This document shows, piece by piece, positions 7,283 through 15,467 of a stretch of 62,357 nt of DNA. Positions within the stretch are counted from its first letter, which is position 1. Every line of letters begins with the position of its first letter. Both the position numbers and the translations under genes were made by a program. The stretch is from CAYZNE01 sp964461035. GTDB taxonomy: Archaea; Nanobdellota; Nanobdellia; Woesearchaeales; CAYZNE01. The notes under the pieces are model-generated. The model made no database searches. It was given only the letters and a program-made list of their open reading frames with translations, and had not been told where the DNA came from. Location of the stretch: NCBI GenBank assembly GCA_964461035.1, contig CAYWRI010000005.1, positions 1-62,357 on the forward strand, read 5' to 3'.

Positions 7283-7612
7283 AAAAGTTTTTGCTGAAAA
7301 CAAAAATTTGGGGGAAATTTTCTGGAACGGAGTGGAAGGAAATTTTACCTCTTAATTACTGTTAAATTCTTTTCTAGTTATGAGTAAAGTGAAGTTCTGG
7401 AAAACTGCGTAGCAGAGTAATTTTGAGAGGTGTCCTTTCTAATGAATAAAGTAATACCTTGAAGACAAGAATAAAGGGAATAACTTTGATAATTTAAAAA
7501 AGTAGCAAACTTTTACAAATCTACTGGAGGAAGTTCTTACTTATGAAGATTTATTATTTAATAGGTGTAAAAAAATAAGAGCATTTATAATATTATATCA
7601 ACAACTAAATTG

Positions 7613-8224
7613 ATGTTCGAACAAAGTAGTACTGTAATAATACATTCTCATTGGAATAACTGTGATGGTAGTTTATCTTATCAAGGAGAAGCACGTGTTA
7701 AAAAAGGAATAGAATTATTTGTTAAACGAAAAACTTTATCACTAACTATGCCTGGAGGATATGCTACTATTGGTGTAGAAAAGACTAATTCAGAATCAAT
7801 GAAGCAGTATGCTCTAAAAGCAGGCATTGAGGAAAGGTTCATTTATTCAGAACATTTATCATTAGATACTGTTGGTGAAGCAATATTTACTAAATTAGGA
7901 ATAGTCTTACCTTATAAATTTAAAAATATAATTGCTGTAAGTCATAGATATCATATTTCTCGTTTAAGAAACATATATGAATTTGTTTATGGACTTGGAT
8001 TTAATATACGATATGAAGAAGTTAAATCTGATTTAGATAACGATTTAACTCTACTTTCAAAAGAATATAAATCACTTACTGCATTTCATAAAACATTTGA
8101 AGGTGTAACTCCTGGTAATGATGTCGAAATTTTAGAAAGATTATTTGAATTTCATCCATTATATAAAGGAAGAACCGATTTACAAGATGCATTACAAGAG
8201 ATGATTCGAAGCAATTCTAATTAA
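7613..8224 (+). CDS. DUF218 / YdcF-ElyC-like protein
   Basis: A 203-residue protein with the DUF218 pattern: an N-terminal strand followed by GEARVKKGIELF, a central TMPGGYATIG then NSESMKQYALKAGI, SLDTVGEAIFTK, and VSHRYHISRLRNIY. In DUF218 proteins the conserved E, T and S/H-x-H/R positions line a pocket; some bacterial members act in envelope polysaccharide metabolism, others are uncharacterised. It lacks the N-terminal membrane anchor of ElyC/SanA and is probably cytosolic. ATG 7613 is preferred over TTG 7610 because a TATA box (about 7582-7590) lies 27 nt before it. Confidence 0.75.
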   Translation: MFEQSSTVIIHSHWNNCDGSLSYQGEARVKKGIELFVKRKTLSLTMPGGYATIGVEKTNSESMKQYALKAGIEERFIYSEHLSLDTVGEAIFTKLGIVLPYKFKNIIAVSHRYHISRLRNIYEFVYGLGFNIRYEEVKSDLDNDLTLLSKEYKSLTAFHKTFEGVTPGNDVEILERLFEFHPLYKGRTDLQDALQEMIRSNSN

Positions 8225-8333
8225 AATTGTTCCTTTTCTTTTTTTAGCCTTTCAAAATTATTGGATTCAACATAGGTATTAAATTAAATTCCGTAGAAAT
8301 TTGGGTGAAAGCTGCAAGATGGAACTACCTAAT

Positions 8334-8398
8334 CCTGGTTATGTGTTTTTTCTGCAAGAAAAAATGCCGAAGCGAAGCGTAGGCACATATGACTCAGG
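8334..8398. other. Compact intergenic stem-loop cluster
   Basis: Nested inverted repeats: CCTG (8334-8337) with CAGG (8395-8398), TATGT (8340-8344) with ACATA (8385-8389), a perfect TTTTTTCT/AGAAAAAA hairpin (8346-8353 with 8357-8364) and GCC/GGC (8366-8368 with 8382-8384). Together they would fold as a three-way junction. Function unknown; it may be a decayed repeat. Confidence 0.3.
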
Positions 8399-8405
8399 CA
8401 AAAAA

Positions 8406-8665
8406 TCAAAATGAATCTATAATTTTTAAAAAGAAATTCTTATCCTCTTCATAACTTAACATATCCGCTACTTTATCTATTGAAATCCATTTTGCTTCTT
8501 TCAATTTATATGCAATATTTATATCTCCAACAGGGATAATTTGTTTGGCACCATTATTATATATATATTGCAAGCGACAGAAAATGCTCTAAAAACATCA
8601 ATAATTACTGTTAAACCATCAGCTTGTTTTGCACCTTCAAGTAAATTTAAAATTTTGATTTTCAC
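8406..8665 (-). pseudogene. comB (2-phosphosulfolactate phosphatase) remnant fused to a Nudix-like tail
   Basis: Minus strand from a GTG at 8665: VKIKILNLLEGAKQADGL followed by TVIIDVFRAFSVACNIY, the N-terminus of ComB (coenzyme M synthesis). A TA-repeat near 8560 adds two bases and shifts the frame; in the shifted frame NNGAKQIIPVGDI continues ComB. It then passes without a break into KEAKWISIDKVADMLSYEED, which resembles the C-terminal end of a Nudix domain, and stops at 8406. Most of ComB is missing. This is a chimeric, dead remnant of two genes. An unrelated upstream extension of the first frame reaches 8749. Confidence 0.6.
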
Positions 8666-8836
8666 GCATACAGAACCCTTTATTATCTTTAAATAGTTTT
8701 TCATAGTGTGCTTAATTTCATAAAAGACTTTTTGAATTGAACATAACACATATTAGGTTTAGTTTCATAGGTTTAATTATGGTTGATACTTTTTAATTCG
8801 TAAGAATTTTGAAGTATTAAGGCGTATTTTATTAAG

Positions 8837-9684
8837 ATGTTTCAATTAAGTTCTCAAATGAATCATATTCTAAATGAAGATAAAAAACAAGAATATTTGC
8901 AGAAAATGACTGAAGAGTGTAAATTAAGAGGTTTAGCAACCAAACTTTGAAAGTGTATTCTTAGGGGGTTGCAAAATATTTAGATTTTCTAGTTAAAAAT
9001 AGTTAATTTGGGAAATCATAGCATTAGATATTATTTATTAAGTTTAAATCTAAGTATTAATTCTTTAAGATTATGTTATGCAAGTATAAACTTCTTTTTT
9101 GCAAATATCTTAAATAACTTATTTACAACAGATGAAATTTCCCTAAAAAAGAAAGAAAAAACATTACCTAAAGTTTTATCTAAGCAACAAATAAAATTAT
9201 TGTTAAATCAAACTAAAAACATAAATTAATTATTGAAATGCTTTATTCAACTGGAATAAGATTGCAAGAATTAGTCAATATTAAAATAGTAAATATTAAC
9301 TTGGATGATAATACTTTGCTTGTTAATAACTGCAAAGATAAAAAAGACAGAATTACTATTCTCTCTGAAAATATTAAATTAGATTTATTAAAATATTATA
9401 ATAAATACAATTTTAAAATACACTGTGTTTTTGAAGGAAGAAAAGGCAAATATTTTAAGAAACCTGTTCAATTAATTTTAATTAAATCAAGTAAAAAACT
9501 AAAACTTAAAATTCATCCTAATATATTAAGACACTCTTTCGTAACTCATTTACTAGAACAAGGAATAGGTATGAGAATTATTCAAAATTTATTAGGACAT
9601 TCTGATCTTAACACGACTCGAATTTATACAAAGGTTGCAAACAAAGAATTAAAGAAAATTAAAAACCCTTTAGATAAATCATAA
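8837..9684 (+). pseudogene. Tyrosine recombinase (XerA/XerD-like integrase), decayed
   Basis: Three frames together make one archaeal-type tyrosine recombinase. 8837-8950 gives the start of the SAM-like core-binding domain (EECKLRGLATK); another frame continues as KYLDFLVKNS between stops; 9008-9229 gives the rest of that domain; and 9238-9684 is an uninterrupted catalytic domain with STGIRLQEL (Arg), HPNILRHSF (His, Arg), LLGHSDLNTT (His) and the nucleophile in TRIYTKV. A frameshift near 9225-9237 and several stops break the N-terminal half. The catalytic half could be translated alone but would lack DNA clamping. It suggests an old integrated element here; I found no att sites. Confidence 0.75.
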
Positions 9685-9717
9685 TTAGTTTCAATAAACT
9701 AACACTCCGTTTTTTTA
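9685..9717 (+). terminator. Stem-loop and T-run after the integrase
   Basis: TTAGTTT (9685-9691) and AAACTAA (9696-9702) form a perfect 7-bp stem with loop CAAT, followed by a seven-T run at about 9711-9717. Confidence 0.55.
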
Positions 9718-9903
9718 TTGGATTGTAGTTATAAGTTTTTGATGATTATCAAACTTTTGTTTAATGCTCAAAAACTTGTTTTTGTATTAGCATCATGTTT
9801 GTTGAATACATTAATCTTTTGGCTGAGGATGATGCCAGTTTAATAGATTATAATAATTAATAATAAAAAGGTATTTAAACAAGATAGTCAGTATAAATAA
9901 AAT

Positions 9904-10488
9904 ATGAAGAAAAGAAGATTATTATTCGATTTTATAATTTGTTCAATATTAGCGTTCATAACTGGTTATTTAATTTATAGTGTTCCACTTCTATTTAGAT
10001 TTTTTAATCATGAATTAGTAATTTTTCTTTCTTCTGTATTTATAGCAATTGTTATATTAATAACTTCAATAATTAAAGGAATTCTAAAAAAATATAATAA
10101 AGATACTTCATTCTCAAAATTTATCATGTTATTTTTAATAATCTTAATTGTTGGCATATGGATATCTAATAGTTTATTATCATTTAAAGCACATAAATCA
10201 AAAGAATGTGAAGCAACTTTTATAACAGTCAATTATGATTGGTCTGATTTTGCTAATTGTTATACTGAAAAAGCGATATTTGAAAATGATGAAACTTATT
10301 GTTGGGCTATTAAAAGAAAATTAGTTTGGAAACAGTTTCTTTATTTCAGTTCTTCGGGGGTAGGCACTCAAATGAATCCAACCTATTACAGAGATAATTG
10401 TTTTATTCAACTTGCAAGACTAAGAAATAATACTGAATTATGTAAATTTGTTACTAATAAAAATTGTTTAAGTAAGGTTCAAAAGTAA
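9904..10488 (+). CDS. Membrane protein with Cys-containing C-terminal domain, unknown function
   Basis: A 194-residue protein. Hydrophobic segments at about 10-30, 38-60 and 73-93 suggest three membrane helices. The remaining 100 residues are soluble and contain several cysteines (KECEATF, FANCYTE, TYCWAIK, RDNCFIQLARL, ELCKFVTNKNC), spaced like the paired-Cys helical repeats of DPANN surface proteins, so the domain is probably outside the cell with disulfides. A TATTTAAAC box about 27 nt before ATG supports a leaderless start. I do not recognise the family. Confidence 0.65.
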   Translation: MKKRRLLFDFIICSILAFITGYLIYSVPLLFRFFNHELVIFLSSVFIAIVILITSIIKGILKKYNKDTSFSKFIMLFLIILIVGIWISNSLLSFKAHKSKECEATFITVNYDWSDFANCYTEKAIFENDETYCWAIKRKLVWKQFLYFSSSGVGTQMNPTYYRDNCFIQLARLRNNTELCKFVTNKNCLSKVQK

Positions 10489-10581
10489 GAATGTTTTTGG
10501 GAAATTAGGGTATTAGATATTATTTTTTAAAATTAAAGTCTAAATGATTAGAATAAAAATTATTTTCTAATAATAATTGAA

Positions 10582-11706
10582 CTATCCGCCAAATAATTTA
10601 CCAAAGAATGATGTTTGAGGATTTTCTTCTGTTTTCTTAAGTTGTTGAAGTATTTCTTTTTGTTTTTTAGATAATTTTTCAGGAGTTTGAATTCTTATTC
10701 TAACTAGTTGACTACCTTGTATAGAACTATTCAAATGTTTTATTCCTTTATTACTCATTTTAAATATTGTTTCAGTTTGAGTTCCTGAAGGTATTTTTAA
10801 TTTAGCTTTTCCATAAAGTGTTGGAACTTCAATTATTGTTCCAAGTGCAACTTGACTAAAAGAAATAGGCGTATCAAGAATTATGTCGTATCCTCTTCTT
10901 TTAAAGTAATTATGTTCTTTAACTTTTACTTGTAAGTATAAATCTCCAGGGATTCCTCCCTTTGGTGCTTTATCTCCTTCAGATTGTAATCTTAATCTTG
11001 CACCTGAATCAACTCCTGCAGGAATATCTACTTCTATTTTTTTCTTTTTATTGTTAAGTCCTGTTCCTCTACATTTATGACAAATATTTTTTATTATTTT
11101 TCCTTCTCCTGAACAATCCGGACAACTTCCTGTTGTTTGAAACATTCCAAAAGGAGTTCTTCTAACTCTTGTTACTCGTCCTGTTCCATGACAAGTTGAA
11201 CAAGTTTGAATATTTTTTCCGCCTTTTCCTTCACATTCAGAACAAGTTTCTTGTCTTGAAAACTCAACTGTTTTTTTAATTCCGAAAGCAGCTTCTTCAA
11301 GAGTAATTTCAACTTCATATAATAAATCGTTTCCTCTATATTTTGTTTTTCTAGTTCTTCCTGAAGATCTTCCTCCAAAGAACTGTTCAAATATGTCTCC
11401 AAAATCAGAGAAACCTGAAAATCCTGATGCAAAATCACCAAATCCTGCTCCGCCTGTTCCTTGTCTTGAAGCACCACCATGTTTAAAATAATCAGAACCA
11501 AATTGATCGTATTGTTGTTTTTTAGTATTATCTCCTAGAACAGAAACAGCTTCATTTATTTCTTTAAATTTTTCTTCTGCAATTTTAGGATCATCTTTAT
11601 TAAGGTCAGGATGATATTTTTTAGCAAGTTTTTTATAAGCTCTTTTAATCTCTTCTTTACTTGAACTTTTTTCAACACCTAAAATGTCATAGTAGTTTTT
11701 GCTCAT
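10582..11706 (-). CDS. dnaJ: DnaJ (Hsp40) co-chaperone
   Basis: A complete 374-residue type I DnaJ. It has a J domain at 1-70 with the HPD tripeptide (YHPDLN), a Gly/Phe-rich linker, and four CxxCxGxG zinc modules (CSECEGKG, CSTCHGTG, CPDCSGEG, CHKCRGTG), followed by the substrate-binding beta domains. It stimulates the DnaK ATPase and delivers unfolded clients. It ends the minus-strand operon grpE-dnaK-HD-dnaJ. A GGT-type Shine-Dalgarno precedes ATG 11706, as expected for an internal cistron. Stop codon TAG. Confidence 0.97.
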   Translation of the reverse strand: MSKNYYDILGVEKSSSKEEIKRAYKKLAKKYHPDLNKDDPKIAEEKFKEINEAVSVLGDNTKKQQYDQFGSDYFKHGGASRQGTGGAGFGDFASGFSGFSDFGDIFEQFFGGRSSGRTRKTKYRGNDLLYEVEITLEEAAFGIKKTVEFSRQETCSECEGKGGKNIQTCSTCHGTGRVTRVRRTPFGMFQTTGSCPDCSGEGKIIKNICHKCRGTGLNNKKKKIEVDIPAGVDSGARLRLQSEGDKAPKGGIPGDLYLQVKVKEHNYFKRRGYDIILDTPISFSQVALGTIIEVPTLYGKAKLKIPSGTQTETIFKMSNKGIKHLNSSIQGSQLVRIRIQTPEKLSKKQKEILQQLKKTEENPQTSFFGKLFGG

Positions 11707-11755
11707 TTTATACCTTCTTTAGTTTAATCGTTATTGTATGAATTATATTTTGAAA

Positions 11756-12454
11756 TTAAACTTTTTTATCTTTATCAATATAGTATTTTTTCATTAAATC
11801 ATCAAAATTAATATCATTAAGAGAATTACATTCTTCAGGAAGTGCATCAATTTTTTCAAAAAGACTTTTTTCCATATCTAATATTTTATTTTGTACTTTT
11901 ACCAGAGTTTTCCATTTCTCGATTGTATCTTGAATATGAATATATCTTTTTGATGCTTTAATTAATCTTTCAGCAACACTAACAATTGTTGCCATTTCAT
12001 CTCTCTTATCTGAGTAATATAATATTTTTTCTTCATATGTTAAGAGATTGTCTATATTTTCAAATTCCATATTTTTAATAATTCTTGCTATGTGATTATG
12101 ATTTTGTTCTTCGAGAATTTGAGCCACAGATTTTTCATGTGATAATAATTTAAATTTGTTTCTTTGTTCGTACCAAAATTTTATCTCTTCTTCAGATGAA
12201 CTATTTTCTTCTAAGAATTTTTCATAATTTGTGGTTGGATCTGCAAGCTTCATAAGATCATGAAGTAATCCTGCAATTATTATTTTATATTTTGTTTTTT
12301 CATCAATAATACTTTTTTCACAATATCTGTGAGCTATAAATGCACAGACTTTGGTTACATTTTCAGAATGTTTTCTTAATATTTTGGGAATATGATATTT
12401 ATTCCACATTTCTAAAGCATCATTTATCGATATTTTTTCTTGAATTTGAATCAC
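11756..12454 (-). CDS. HD-domain phosphohydrolase-like protein inside the dnaK operon
   Basis: A 232-residue protein with the HD pattern: H29 (KHSENVTKV), the H65-D66 pair in GLLHDLMKL, a further His in LLSHEKSVAQIL and an Asp in YYSDKRDEM. HD proteins are metal-dependent phosphohydrolases acting on nucleotides or related phosphates; substrate unknown. It lies between dnaK and dnaJ on the same strand, an uncommon insertion in this operon, so a stress-linked role is suggested by context only. The start is unclear: GTG 12454 overlaps the AAGGTGA Shine-Dalgarno, which is itself correctly spaced for a non-canonical ATT at 12445. Confidence 0.75.
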   Translation of the reverse strand: MIQIQEKISINDALEMWNKYHIPKILRKHSENVTKVCAFIAHRYCEKSIIDEKTKYKIIIAGLLHDLMKLADPTTNYEKFLEENSSSEEEIKFWYEQRNKFKLLSHEKSVAQILEEQNHNHIARIIKNMEFENIDNLLTYEEKILYYSDKRDEMATIVSVAERLIKASKRYIHIQDTIEKWKTLVKVQNKILDMEKSLFEKIDALPEECNSLNDINFDDLMKKYYIDKDKKV

Positions 12455-12510
12455 CTTTTATTAGTAAACTTAATAAAAATTAATAAAAAAATAAAAATTA
12501 AAAAAGAAAA

Positions 12511-14415
12511 TTATTCTTTCTTTTCTTTTTCAGTGTCTTCTTTTTTGTCGTCTTTTACTTCTTCGTAATCCGCATCAACAACTTTTTCATCTTTAGGAGC
12601 ATCTTTACTTGCTTCGCTGTTAGCATCTGAAGTATTTGCTTGTTGAGCTTTTTGTTCTTCTGCTGCTTTCTGATACATTTCAGTTGCTACTTTCTGAAAT
12701 TTCTCAGTCAACTCTTCTTTCTTTTTCTTTATAAGCTCGTAGTTCTTATCTTTATCTTCAAGCAATTTCTTAAGCTCATCAATCTCTTTTTGTATTGGCT
12801 CAATCTTAGACTTATCAACTTTATCTCCCATTTCTTTTAAAGTTTTCTCATATTGGTAAGCCATAGACTCTGCTTCATTAAGAGTATCAATTTTTTCTTT
12901 CTTTTGCTTATCTTCTTCAGCATGAACTTCTGCTTCTTTTCTCATCTTTTCTATTTCTTCATCAGAAAGATTAGTTGTTGCAGTTATCTGAATACTCTGC
13001 TCTTTTTTAGTTCCAAGATCTTTTGCTGCGACATGAACAATACCATTTGCATCAATATCAAAAGTTACTTCAATTTGAGGAATTCCTCTTGGTGCGGGGG
13101 GTATTCCAACAAGATCGAATTGTCCTAAAACTTTGTTATCTACAAACATTGATCTTTCGCCTTGTCCAACCCTAATTGTTACAGCAGGTTGATTATCTGA
13201 CGCAGTACTGAACACTTGAGACTTTTTAGTTGGTATTGTAGTATTTTTATCAATTATTTTAGTAAAAACACCGCCCAAAGTTTCTATTCCTAAACTCAAA
13301 GGAGTTACATCTAGTAAAAGAACATCTTTTACTTCACCCGCAAGAATTCCTCCTTGAAGTGCAGCTCCAAGAGCAACTGCTTCATCGGGATTAACAGATT
13401 TGTCTCCGTCTTTTCCAGTAATTTTCTTTACAAGTTCTTGAACAGAAGGGATTCTTGTTGAACCACCAACTAAAATAACTTTATCTATTTTCACATCAGA
13501 ACCTGCATCTTTAATTGCTTGTTTAGTAGGAATTTCAAGTTTTTCTAATATGTCTGAAATTAATGACTCAAATTTTGCTCTTGAAATTTCTTTTTCAAGA
13601 TGTTTTGGCCCATTTTGATCTGCAGTAATAAATGGAAGATTTACTGTTGCATTCAATTTACTTGAAAGTTCAATTTTTGTTTTTTCTGCAGCTTCCTTAA
13701 GTCTTTGCATTGCAGTTTTATCCTTACTTAAATCAACGCCTGAATCTTTTTTAAATTCTTCAATAAACCAATTCATCAAAAGTTTATCAATATCATCTCC
13801 ACCTAGTTGATTATTTCCTTTAGTTGATTTTACTTCAAAAACTCCATCTCCAAGTTCTAAAATAGAAACATCAAAAGTTCCTCCACCAAAATCAAATACT
13901 AAAATTGTGTGTTCATGATTTTTATCAAGTCCATATGCTAAAGACGCTGCAGTTGGCTCATTAATTATTCTTAGAACTTCAAGACCTGCGATTTTTCCTG
14001 CGTCTTTTGTTGCCTGTCTTTGAGAATCTTCAAAATAAGCAGGAACAGTTATTACTGCTTTAGTAATTTTTTCTCCAAGATAAGCTTCTGCATCTGCTTT
14101 AAGTTTCTGAAGAATCATTGCTGAAATCTCTTGAGGTGTATAATCTTTACCTTCTAATTTTACTTTATGGTCTTCACCCATATGTCTTTTTATACTATAC
14201 ACTGTGTGTTCTGGGTTAGACACTGCTTGATTTCTTGCAACTCTTCCAACGAATTTTTCTCCGTTCTTAAAAGCTACAACACTCGGTGTTGTTCTTTCTC
14301 CTTCTGCATTAGTAATAATAGCTGGTTTTCCACCTTCCATTACAGCTACAGCTGAGAAAGTTGTTCCGAGATCAATTCCGATTATTTTTTCTTTTTTCAT
14401 TTTTTCTTCTGTCAT
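12511..14415 (-). CDS. dnaK: DnaK (Hsp70) chaperone
   Basis: A full-length Hsp70. It has the ATPase domain with phosphate-binding IIGIDLGTTFSAVAV, FEDSQRQATKDAG and VLVFDFGGGTFDVSIL signatures, the linker DVLLLDVTPLSLGIET, then the substrate-binding domain, helical lid and a charged E/K-rich tail. It refolds proteins with DnaJ and GrpE. I place the start at ATG 14415 (MTEEKMKKEK): the longer GTG frame at 14424 lies within the AAGGTGGT Shine-Dalgarno. A second ATG just inside would begin MKKEKIIGIDLG. Archaeal dnaK genes are thought to come from bacteria by transfer. Confidence 0.97.
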   Translation of the reverse strand: MTEEKMKKEKIIGIDLGTTFSAVAVMEGGKPAIITNAEGERTTPSVVAFKNGEKFVGRVARNQAVSNPEHTVYSIKRHMGEDHKVKLEGKDYTPQEISAMILQKLKADAEAYLGEKITKAVITVPAYFEDSQRQATKDAGKIAGLEVLRIINEPTAASLAYGLDKNHEHTILVFDFGGGTFDVSILELGDGVFEVKSTKGNNQLGGDDIDKLLMNWFIEEFKKDSGVDLSKDKTAMQRLKEAAEKTKIELSSKLNATVNLPFITADQNGPKHLEKEISRAKFESLISDILEKLEIPTKQAIKDAGSDVKIDKVILVGGSTRIPSVQELVKKITGKDGDKSVNPDEAVALGAALQGGILAGEVKDVLLLDVTPLSLGIETLGGVFTKIIDKNTTIPTKKSQVFSTASDNQPAVTIRVGQGERSMFVDNKVLGQFDLVGIPPAPRGIPQIEVTFDIDANGIVHVAAKDLGTKKEQSIQITATTNLSDEEIEKMRKEAEVHAEEDKQKKEKIDTLNEAESMAYQYEKTLKEMGDKVDKSKIEPIQKEIDELKKLLEDKDKNYELIKKKKEELTEKFQKVATEMYQKAAEEQKAQQANTSDANSEASKDAPKDEKVVDADYEEVKDDKKEDTEKEKKE

Positions 14416-14458
14416 GTTTACCACCTTATTGTTTTTTTAATTTAATTTTTGAATATAA

Positions 14459-15189
14459 TTAATCTAATTTTATTTTCTCATTTCTTTCTTTATTTTCTTC
14501 TTCAATTTTATTTTTGGAACAAGACTTAGCTATTTTGACTTTTGCTGGTCTGATAACTTCTTCATTTAATATGTATCCTGTTTGAAGTTCTTGTAAAATT
14601 GTATCGTTTTCTTTATCTGACTCTTCTGTTAACAAAACTTCATGTTTGTATGGATTAAACTTATTCTGACAATCTATTTTCTTAAGACCTGCTTCTTCTA
14701 AGATTGAATAAAAGTTTGCAAATATCATTTCAACTCCTTTAACAAAGTCTTCACCTTTCTTATTTTGAAATGCTAAAGCAAAATTATCTAGTATTGGTAA
14801 AATTTTCTTAATTAATTCTTTATTAGCTAAATTAGTTATTCTTTGATATCTTGAAGCAGTTCTTTTCTGGTAGTTCTCAAATTCTGCTTGTAATCTTTGA
14901 AGATGATTAATCAATTCACCGTTTTCTTGTTTAAGCTTTTCTATACTAGAATCACTGTTTTCTTGATTTTCACTNNNNNNNNNNNNNNNNNNNNNNNNNN
15001 NNNNNNNNNNNNNNNNNNNNNNNNNNNNNNNNNNNNNNNNNNNNNNNNNNNNNNNNNNNNNNNNNNNNNNNNNNCGTTTTCTTGTTTAAGCTTTTCTATA
15101 CTAGAATCACTGTTTTCTTGATTTTCACTGTTTTCTTGATTTTCACTATTTTCTTGATTTTTTTCAGTTTTTTTTGTATTTTTTTTCAT
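14459..15189 (-). CDS. grpE: GrpE nucleotide exchange factor (spans assembly gap)
   Basis: The C-terminal part shows the GrpE pattern: coiled-coil LQRLQAEFENYQKRT, then FNPYKHEVLL and TGYILNEEVIRPAKVKIA of the beta wing. GrpE releases ADP from DnaK. The N-terminus is low complexity, made of ENQENS repeats. A 100-N run splits it, but the 55 bp before the gap (14920-14974) equal the 55 bp after it (15075-15129). Removing the N run and one copy leaves 576 nt, an exact 192 codons, giving a continuous 191-residue protein with SSIEKLKQENGELINHLQRL across the join. It heads the chaperone operon; an AAGGGA Shine-Dalgarno precedes the ATG. Confidence 0.92.
14975..15074. other. Assembly gap with duplicated contig ends
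   Basis: 100 N flanked by the same 55 bp on both sides. This is what unresolved de Bruijn contigs sharing one k-mer look like after scaffolding, so probably no sequence is missing except possible extra ENQENS repeat copies. Confidence 0.9.
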
Positions 15190-15467
15190 ATTTATCCCTT
15201 AAATTTAGTTTAATTCTCTCTGAAAATTATCGATATTTATTATTTACTTTGTTGACTTTAGCTCAACCAAAATGGGTGTAAAATGAACTAATATATAAAT
15301 GTTCCGATTTTAATGACTGTGGGACAAAATTGTTTTAGTCTTTGACTATTATGATTTATGCTCTTTTTCCCATATCTTTTTTTCTTACTAATACTTTTGC
15401 TTCGCTTCCATGAGGTATTATTTTTCTTTGAAAAACTTTTTAAAGAATTAGGTCTATTTTGAATGTT
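15190..15467. promoter_or_regulatory. Divergent promoter region of grpE and the Rhs-core gene
   Basis: On the minus strand an A/T box at about 15230-15242 lies upstream of grpE and its Shine-Dalgarno. On the plus strand a TTTTTAAAG box (about 15437-15444) is 27 nt before ATG 15468. A further strong TATA-like word (AATATATAAATG, about 15288-15299) has no gene just downstream; it could serve a short transcript or the other strand. No obvious heat-shock inverted repeat was seen. Confidence 0.4.

Larger units (their letters stand above)
6977..7612. other. Intergenic region with terminator, repeat copy and TATA box
   Basis: It contains the feoB terminator-like T-run (about 7005-7020), the possible Cys-rich ORF (7046-7111), repeat copy 2 (7248-7282), a GGAAATTTT word repeated at about 7314 and 7350, and a TATA box (about 7581-7590) for the next gene. 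No other ORF was recognised. Confidence 0.5.

Noticed and set aside
9795..9860. 21-codon ORF (MFVEYINLLAEDDASLIDYN) between the integrase and the membrane protein
   Set aside because: No TATA box or Shine-Dalgarno at the right distance and no recognisable similarity; could be a remnant, but not supported.
12640..13128. Plus-strand ORFs rich in F, L and S opposite dnaK
   Set aside because: Reverse reading of Lys/Glu-rich codons gives Phe/Leu/Ser runs; dnaK occupies the region without doubt.
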